Part shown: positions 33,565-38,632 of the stretch, piece after piece
Position numbering within the stretch: the first letter of the stretch is position 1
Layout: the number at the start of each line of letters is the position of its first letter
Assembly: GCA_964396845.1 (NCBI GenBank)
Contig: CAYNGH010000017.1
Location: 1-38,632, forward strand
Source: CAYNGH01 sp964396845
GTDB taxonomy: Bacteria; Vulcanimicrobiota; JAJTBE01; CAYNGH01
DNA: 38,632 bases
Reading direction: 5' to 3'
The notes under the pieces: model-generated
Told to the model about the DNA's origin: nothing
What the model saw: the letters and a program-made list of their open reading frames with translations, nothing else
Database searches by the model: none
Translations under genes and position numbers: made by a program

Positions 33565-33993
33565 TTGCTGAATTTGCACAAAATACTTCCCCTGTTTCTG
33601 ATTTTTCCCCTGACTGCAGGTGTTCTGGGGATTGTGGCTAATTTCGATTTTCTCCGGTCAACCCGTCTGGCAGGGCCGGTGATAATGGCCATGGTGTTTT
33701 TGATATTTTCCAGCGTGGCCTTATATGTCCAGATGTCCTGGGAATTTAATGAGAAATCTCCTTCTGGAGATGTTATTGGATCCTTCTTTGCATACCTGTT
33801 TCAATTCTGTGTGTTTATCCTGATCTTTTTTTCCGTGACCTGGATTATACTTAGCATATGCCGGCTTTATCTCCCCCCGATGGCTCGGCAGGCAGGTTTT
33901 CTCTCGCTGTGGCTGGGCTGGGTCACTTTGAATATCCATTACCTGATGCTTCTCTCGGAAAGGGGAGTTATCGGCCCCCGGAAAAAGAAGTAA
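33565..33993 (+). CDS. Small polytopic membrane protein
   Basis: A 142-residue protein with four hydrophobic segments (about residues 5-25, 33-55, 72-98 and 106-125) and a basic end (GPRKKK). I do not recognise a family. The start is TTG 33565 with GGGAG nine bases upstream; TTG 33556 directly abuts that site. It follows the ankyrin gene by 60 bases and is probably in the same transcript. A membrane partner for the ankyrin protein is possible but unsupported. Confidence 0.6.
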   Translation: MLNLHKILPLFLIFPLTAGVLGIVANFDFLRSTRLAGPVIMAMVFLIFSSVALYVQMSWEFNEKSPSGDVIGSFFAYLFQFCVFILIFFSVTWIILSICRLYLPPMARQAGFLSLWLGWVTLNIHYLMLLSERGVIGPRKKK

Positions 33994-34013
33994 AAGAGCC
34001 TCCGGCATCCGGT

Positions 34014-34070
34014 ATGTTTACAAAATTTTAACATATTTCCCCTTGGAATCGTTGTTGGATGTGGTATCAT
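34014..34070 (+). promoter_or_regulatory. Promoter with upstream double box, copy of the element at 15799
   Basis: The element reads TGTTTACA-AAA-TTTTAACA (34015-34033, preceded by A). Nine bases later comes TTGGAA (34043-34048), then 16 bases and TATCAT (34065-34070) with an extended TG. Transcription would start about 26 bases before TTG 34103. Over 20 bases it differs from the element at 15799-15818 at only two positions. Confidence 0.5.
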
Positions 34071-34102
34071 GGAAGTTGGATTTATGTAACCGGGAGTCAG
34101 CA

Positions 34103-35371
34103 TTGTCAGATATTGTCAGTATAAACAGCATAAAAACCGGATATGCATGCTTTAATAATGGGAAAGTTCCACCAAAGACCGCCAGGAAGTCAGAACAGCC
34201 CCATGATTTTGTATGTCTTGATAAATGCCGGGAGGAACTGTCCCTTATTCCTGCCGGGAGATTTGATCCTTCCCGACAGGTTTCCGAATCGCCCCTTGTG
34301 AATGTAGTTGAATCCGACAGTTACCTCAATGCCATGGATGCCACATTGCCCATGCTTCCCCCGGTGATGCAGGCTGTGGCAGGGGCCAGGGATCCGGATC
34401 CTGCCTTTACAAGGCTTGTGGCAAATACGGATCCCCAGACAGAGTTTTTGGGAGATCCTTCCCGGAGTGTAGATCCTGAAGGTGATGCCCATCTGATTCG
34501 GCGGCTGGATACCGTCCCGGTGAAGTTGACCCAGGCCCTGTGGCAGGTTGTTAAAGACAAGATTTCCGGAAAAGGATTCAACAGCCCCGGTGCTGTCACC
34601 AAGCCCATAGCCATCGGCAGGGAGAAGCCCATAAAGGTTGATGCCCTGCTGAACAAGATGGTGAAGATAATTCAGGATCATCCCCATATTACCCCGACTC
34701 TGGGAGAAGAACACAAATGGTCGCCTCAGGCCAAAAAATACAACCGTTGGGGATTCCTCCACCGGCTGGGAGCCTTCATCACCGGGAAGCAAGGGCCTCC
34801 GGCGCCACTGCTGGGCCGGTCAAAGCTTTTCCTGAGCCTTGCCTGTGGCTGGACCCGGACATATCTTCCCACAGGCAAAGAAGACCAGCTGGAAAATCAT
34901 CTGATGAAGTTTGATGATCGTTCTGTTAAGCTGGAAGATGTCCTGGGGGAGAGTTACCGCCTCAACGAAGGGAATCTCTATAAAACCCTGCTGACCGCGG
35001 AAAATGTTCTGGCCAAGGATGTCTATTGCCCTGACAGGGATCAGCAGCCCCTGCAAAAGAAACTGGAGTACCTCCGCAACGATTCAGAACCCGAAGGAGA
35101 TAACTTTGGAGCGTGGTATCATTTCATGGGGGCCTCTCTTTATGGACTGATGCGATCTGCTCCTGTGGCAAAGGCAGTGGTTCTGACGGAGGCTGCGGGA
35201 TCTTTCTTCCTGGAAGGCCCGGATCGCCAGGAAACTCACATCAACGTGGCCGGGGCGGATTTCGGCTCAGGACTCAGGAAGATCATCCGGGATGAAGCCT
35301 GGAAAAAACCTCTCCCGGCTGGTGCAGATACTGCGTATATGAATTTGAATGAATTTCCCCGGCAGGCTTGA
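34103..35371 (+). CDS. Unrecognised 422-residue protein, co-regulated with the 13792 gene
   Basis: A 422-residue protein with no signal peptide, no membrane segment and no motif I recognise. A proline-rich stretch (LPMLPPVMQAV) lies near residue 80. Later parts include YNRWGFLHRLGAFITG and a C-terminal AWYHFMGASLYGLM followed by VAGADFGSGLRKII. I chose TTG 34103 with GGGAG six bases upstream; the frame stays open back to 34043, but that part overlaps the promoter boxes. The upstream element shared with the metallopeptidase-like gene is the main clue: the two may be products of one regulon, perhaps secreted effectors (inference). A strong terminator follows. Confidence 0.65.
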   Translation: MSDIVSINSIKTGYACFNNGKVPPKTARKSEQPHDFVCLDKCREELSLIPAGRFDPSRQVSESPLVNVVESDSYLNAMDATLPMLPPVMQAVAGARDPDPAFTRLVANTDPQTEFLGDPSRSVDPEGDAHLIRRLDTVPVKLTQALWQVVKDKISGKGFNSPGAVTKPIAIGREKPIKVDALLNKMVKIIQDHPHITPTLGEEHKWSPQAKKYNRWGFLHRLGAFITGKQGPPAPLLGRSKLFLSLACGWTRTYLPTGKEDQLENHLMKFDDRSVKLEDVLGESYRLNEGNLYKTLLTAENVLAKDVYCPDRDQQPLQKKLEYLRNDSEPEGDNFGAWYHFMGASLYGLMRSAPVAKAVVLTEAAGSFFLEGPDRQETHINVAGADFGSGLRKIIRDEAWKKPLPAGADTAYMNLNEFPRQA

Positions 35372-35431
35372 TTTGTTGAGATTGCCCGGTTTTTCCGTGC
35401 CGGTCCAATGAATCGGCAAGTCAAGATCATC

Positions 35432-35465
35432 AAAAAGCCCCTCCATTTAAGAGGGGCATTTATTT
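35432..35465. terminator. Bidirectional intrinsic terminator
   Basis: GCCCCTC and GAGGGGC (35437-35457) form a perfect 7-base stem around CATTTAA. An A-run lies before it and an ATTTATTTATT run after it, so it can end transcripts from both the 34103 gene and the convergent hydrolase gene. Confidence 0.85.
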
Positions 35466-35480
35466 ATTATGCCAAGTTGT

Positions 35481-36830
35481 TTATTTCAGGGTTTCATCTA
35501 ACCAGTCAAAAACTACCTGGCTCATAAGACTGCGGTTTTCTCCGATGCAGTGGGATGAAGCTCCTTCATTGAGGGGAGTTACAATCAGCTTCTTGTCGGG
35601 GTTGGGAAGAGTTTCCAGGCATTCCTGCTGTTGTCTTTTTGTTTCCTTGTTTTCATATTCTCCTTCACCCACCAATATTAGAAATGGACAGGTGATTTTT
35701 GAGGGATCAAATTGAAAGCCGACGTTTTTTTCCACCTGGCCTTTTACGTCCGAGGGATCCAGCCCCCAGCGATGAGTCACCGCACCTGTCACTGCGGTTT
35801 TAAATGGAGGCCAGTTGTCAATCTCTTCCTGGGTTTCCTTGGCAAAGGGCATCTGGGCAAACATTCTGTAATTGTCAACAACAGCGCTGTTGGCAACCAC
35901 TGCCTTTATGCGCCTGTCATATGAAGCGGTTCTGGGAGCAAAATATCCTCCGTTGCTGATGCCGTAAACTGCCAGTCTTTCAGTGTCAACGTCCTGCCGG
36001 CTACATATGTAATCCAGCACCGGTTTCATCTGAACTTCCGTGTCGGGCCTGAAGAACTGTCCTTCCATTGGCATCATGCCCTGTCCCGGAAGGTCCACCG
36101 TGACAAAATTATATCCTCTCTTTATTGTTGCAGGAGCAATATAAAAGAAATTATCCTCCATGAAAGTTTCCCCACCGCCAATCATTACGAGAGTTTTCCT
36201 TTTTTCTGTTCCATTGTTGGGTTTCAGAAAATACCCCGGGATTACCGTGTCTTCGAAGGGGATTTCAAAATATTCTATTGGAGGATCAAAGAGTTTTCCG
36301 GCCTCTTTCATGCAGGCGCGGGTTTTTTCTCCCATCAAGTCAAACTTAGGGTTGTCGGGTAGCATTGATACAAGGGCTGTCCGGTAGTAATTGGATGCCC
36401 TCAGGAAAGATTCCCTGGCGCTTACCCTGTGACCGCGCTCCAGGGATCTTCTGGCTCGCTCTTCCACCCGGATGGCCATTTTTTCCCATTCTTCCTGCCA
36501 GCTTCCAGGATCGCCGTCTTTGATGCTTCCTGCCACATAATAGGCTTCGCCGGTTTCACATCCGCCGTTGGATATGGATCCCAGAACCCACTGGAAAGCA
36601 AAATCCATCTCCTGGTCTTTAAAAAAGACCCTGACATATGCCCGGTGAGCATCGTATTTCTCCTGTTGATCATCAAGCTGATCAGCTTCGGCAACAATGA
36701 TGGAGGGCCTTGGCGGTTCAGCTTTTTTCCTGTCTTTATTCCTCCCATGAACAGATGTTGCAAAGATGAATACCCCGCAAATAAAAATCCACATTAAAAA
36801 CCCGGATAATCTCCTGACCTTGTTATTCAT
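35481..36830 (-). CDS. Secreted alpha/beta hydrolase
   Basis: A 449-residue exported hydrolase with a signal peptide (about residues 1-28). An all-helical N-terminal region (about 40-180) precedes an alpha/beta-hydrolase domain. The nucleophile is S292 in YGISNGGYF, an oxyanion-region GGGE lies at about 218-221, and VDLPGQGMMP precedes the elbow. A likely catalytic His is in SSHCIGE near the C-terminus, with the acid in the LILVGEGEYE region. The layout is like FrsA/DUF1100-type and related esterases with a helical cap. Substrate unknown. AAGGAG lies ten bases before the ATG. Confidence 0.82.
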   Translation of the reverse strand: MNNKVRRLSGFLMWIFICGVFIFATSVHGRNKDRKKAEPPRPSIIVAEADQLDDQQEKYDAHRAYVRVFFKDQEMDFAFQWVLGSISNGGCETGEAYYVAGSIKDGDPGSWQEEWEKMAIRVEERARRSLERGHRVSARESFLRASNYYRTALVSMLPDNPKFDLMGEKTRACMKEAGKLFDPPIEYFEIPFEDTVIPGYFLKPNNGTEKRKTLVMIGGGETFMEDNFFYIAPATIKRGYNFVTVDLPGQGMMPMEGQFFRPDTEVQMKPVLDYICSRQDVDTERLAVYGISNGGYFAPRTASYDRRIKAVVANSAVVDNYRMFAQMPFAKETQEEIDNWPPFKTAVTGAVTHRWGLDPSDVKGQVEKNVGFQFDPSKITCPFLILVGEGEYENKETKRQQQECLETLPNPDKKLIVTPLNEGASSHCIGENRSLMSQVVFDWLDETLK

Positions 36831-37161
36831 AAGCTTTCTTCTCCTTTGAAGCTTATGTTGGTGAATTGTATCTTAATCTCCTGTTTGCATTTCCTTTAAA
36901 AAAAACATTTATCCCAAAGAACAAGAGCCTGGGGTAATCTGTGGAAAATCCCCCTGTAAATAATGGCCAGAAGAATAAAATATCACTACGGTTAACAGAT
37001 AATTGAGAAAAAATCTGGAAGGAAGAGAATATTTATTAGAGAAGTTATATTTAGTTGCAAAAACTGGCAAATTCCAACAGTGAACTTAAAAAGATAGAGA
37101 AGCTCTTTTTAGTAACTGGTAATTGGTAATAAACCGGGGTAGGGTTGTTTGCGGGGATACA
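36831..37161. other. 331-base AT-rich intergenic region with a short heptamer repeat
   Basis: Divergent spacer between the hydrolase and the receiver/PAS gene, with no coding frame I can support. It contains three imperfect tandem 7-mers, AGTAACT, GGTAATT and GGTAATA (37111-37131), 31 bases before the ATG of the signalling gene. No convincing promoter pair was found. Confidence 0.5.
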
Positions 37162-38632
37162 ATGACCGATCAAGATAGAAAACCTGTCATACTTCATGTT
37201 GATGATTCCAGAAGTTTTCTGGAGATGTTTGATTATACCTTTTCCAAAAGCTTCGATATTACCGGTGTCGAAAGTGTTGACGAGGCTCTGGAAAAGTTGA
37301 AAAAATCAAGTTTTGATGCTCTGATCACTGATTATGAGATGCCTGGAAAAAACGGCATCCAGCTGATGTGTCAGGCCCGGGAGATTCAGCCGGGAATGCC
37401 GGTGGTTTTTATAACTGCCCAGGGCAATGAAGAAGTTGCCCGGGAGGTTTTCATAAGCGGTGCCAGCTATTATTTTACCAAAAAGCTCAAAGGCTTCGCT
37501 CAGCGGGAAAGAATCGTCAGCTCAATAAGCAATCTGGCAAACAAATATCGGGCGGAAAATGCTCTGGTGGAGAGTCAGAATCAATACAGGGCGGTGTTTG
37601 AAACCTCGGGAAGCGGGATGATGCTGTTTAACTCTGATGGAAGAGTTCTTCTGGCCAATCGTATGATGAAGAAGCTTGTGGGGCTTCAAAGGCTGGGTTC
37701 TTCCCGGGAGATTCGATGGCAGGATATTGTGGAGGCAGGGGATCGGCAGTTGTTCCGTGGGAATATAAAAAGACTGCCCGATGGGCCAACGGAGCAGGCG
37801 GTAACCTTTGAATGCCGGCTGAAGACTCCCGGAGGCTGTGGAACTTTTCTTGCCTCTGCATCAAGGGTGACCGGTTCTTCTCTGGTGGTGGTATCTTTTC
37901 TGGATATATCTCATCGGATTGAGATAGAAAACCAGCTTCGACAGGAATGGGCATTGCTGGAGAAGATAATTCAGCTGAATCCTTACTGTGTTGGGATTTT
38001 TGATCGGGACGGGCATTTTGTCAAGGCCAACCGTCAGTATGAGAAGCTTTTTCCTGTTCTTCCTCCGCCGGAATACTGTCTTTTTGAGGATCCTGTCTTT
38101 TTAAGCGCAGGAATGGGGCCACAGCTCAATGCTCTTAAAAATGGTGAAACCGTGGAGCTGGAAGGACTCTGGTATAATATCCGGGACATCGACCCCACCC
38201 AGCCCGATCACAGGTTTTTTATGAAAAGTACTGGTTTTCCCATTATGGATGAGTCGGGCTGTCTGGAGTTTGTAGTTGCCATTCTTGAGGATTTCACTTC
38301 TCAACGTATGGAGGAGGATCGGCTGAGGGATTCCCGCCGGGAGCTGGAAGAACTGGTGGCGGGCAGAACAAGGGAGCTGGAGAAAATCAACCAGGAACTC
38401 CGCCGGCAGATGGATGAAAAACTGAAGATTCAGGATGCACTGAGTCGCAGTGAAAGACAGCATCGGCTTATTTCCGGGCTTGCCCCGGTGGGGATTATGG
38501 TGCACAATCGGGAAAAGGTGGTCTATCTGAACCGTCAGGGAGCCTTGTTGCTGGGAGAAGAAGACCCGGGACGGTTCATCGGAAAATCCGTGTTATCCCT
38601 GGTTCATCCTGATACACGGGATGAACTCAAGG
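37162..38632 (+). CDS. Receiver / multi-PAS signalling protein, truncated by the window end
   Basis: The frame is open from ATG 37162 to the last base (490 residues seen). A receiver domain (about 6-125) has phospho-acceptor D57 in TDYEMP, a Thr in FITAQGNEE and a Lys in YFTKK. At least three PAS regions follow (about 140-255, 265-395 and 440 onward), with a coiled-coil-like linker (ELEELVAGRTRELEKIN) at about 392-430. The missing end probably holds a histidine kinase, or possibly another output domain. The receiver and first linker resemble those of the protein at 18646 (QGNEEVAR, GAS.YFTK, then RERI), so the two are paralogues. The ribosome binding site is GCGGGG. Confidence 0.85.
   Translation, partial: MTDQDRKPVILHVDDSRSFLEMFDYTFSKSFDITGVESVDEALEKLKKSSFDALITDYEMPGKNGIQLMCQAREIQPGMPVVFITAQGNEEVAREVFISGASYYFTKKLKGFAQRERIVSSISNLANKYRAENALVESQNQYRAVFETSGSGMMLFNSDGRVLLANRMMKKLVGLQRLGSSREIRWQDIVEAGDRQLFRGNIKRLPDGPTEQAVTFECRLKTPGGCGTFLASASRVTGSSLVVVSFLDISHRIEIENQLRQEWALLEKIIQLNPYCVGIFDRDGHFVKANRQYEKLFPVLPPPEYCLFEDPVFLSAGMGPQLNALKNGETVELEGLWYNIRDIDPTQPDHRFFMKSTGFPIMDESGCLEFVVAILEDFTSQRMEEDRLRDSRRELEELVAGRTRELEKINQELRRQMDEKLKIQDALSRSERQHRLISGLAPVGIMVHNREKVVYLNRQGALLLGEEDPGRFIGKSVLSLVHPDTRDELK

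Noticed and set aside
33507..33572. 21-codon frame following the ankyrin gene (begins MLEFLKSK)
   Set aside because: It is short, overlaps the start of the next gene, and has no recognisable features.
1..38632. tRNA, rRNA, CRISPR arrays, transposases, attachment sites
   Set aside because: Both strands were looked over by eye for T-loop patterns, regularly spaced repeats and transposase motifs, and none was convincing.

Overview
The window is about 38.6 kb of bacterial chromosome, close to 50% GC, and densely packed with genes on both strands. It looks like ordinary chromosome with little sign of mobile DNA: I saw no tRNA, rRNA, CRISPR array, transposase or phage genes. The gene set points to a Gram-negative-type bacterium, with signal peptides, a lipoprotein-like PhoA, a prepilin, PilZ proteins, an envelope M23 peptidase and large PAS sensor kinases. 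Many genes start with TTG behind a good ribosome binding site. The many proteins without a recognisable family suggest a poorly sampled phylum, but the sequence alone does not name it.

Layout. 1-2764: the C-terminus of GlmS converging on RecO, then MnmA overlapping a HEAT-repeat membrane protein. 2780-7069: GTP cyclohydrolase FolE2, divergent from two successive copies of a PilZ + membrane-anchored TPR gene pair. 7178-12058: a secreted repeat protein, a YdjC-type deacetylase, a large secreted transglutaminase-fold protein that has lost its catalytic Cys, and a small secreted protein. 12173-17264: alkaline phosphatase, a 644-residue metallopeptidase-like protein with glycine-rich hydrophobic ends, and a GT-C-type membrane glycosyltransferase. 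17485-22134: two signalling genes, a Cys-rich sensor kinase and a receiver/multi-PAS/GAF kinase. 22160-23151: lexA and a small linked gene on the minus strand. 23325-28531: a very large prepilin-like protein, a GH13 glycosidase and a PLP aminotransferase. 28826-33993: cyclophilin, a DUF4177-like protein, an M23 peptidase, an EFR1-type flavodoxin/ferredoxin, a pilin-like membrane protein, an ankyrin protein and two small membrane proteins. 34103-38632: an unrecognised 422-residue protein, a secreted alpha/beta hydrolase, and a second receiver/PAS protein running off the end.

Most notable points. (1) The two effector-like genes near 15.7 kb and 34.1 kb are 18 kb apart but share a 20-base upstream element (18/20 identical) placed just before their -35 boxes, suggesting one regulator. 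(2) The PilZ-TPR pair is duplicated, and in the second copy the PilZ protein looks like two half-degenerate PilZ domains, each keeping one half of the c-di-GMP site. (3) lexA has a consensus promoter whose 17-base spacer contains the palindrome GATAC-N4-GTATC, a candidate SOS box. (4) The prepilin gene has a similar promoter overlapped by a perfect 9-base-arm palindrome. All functions are inferred by reading motifs; no database search was run.
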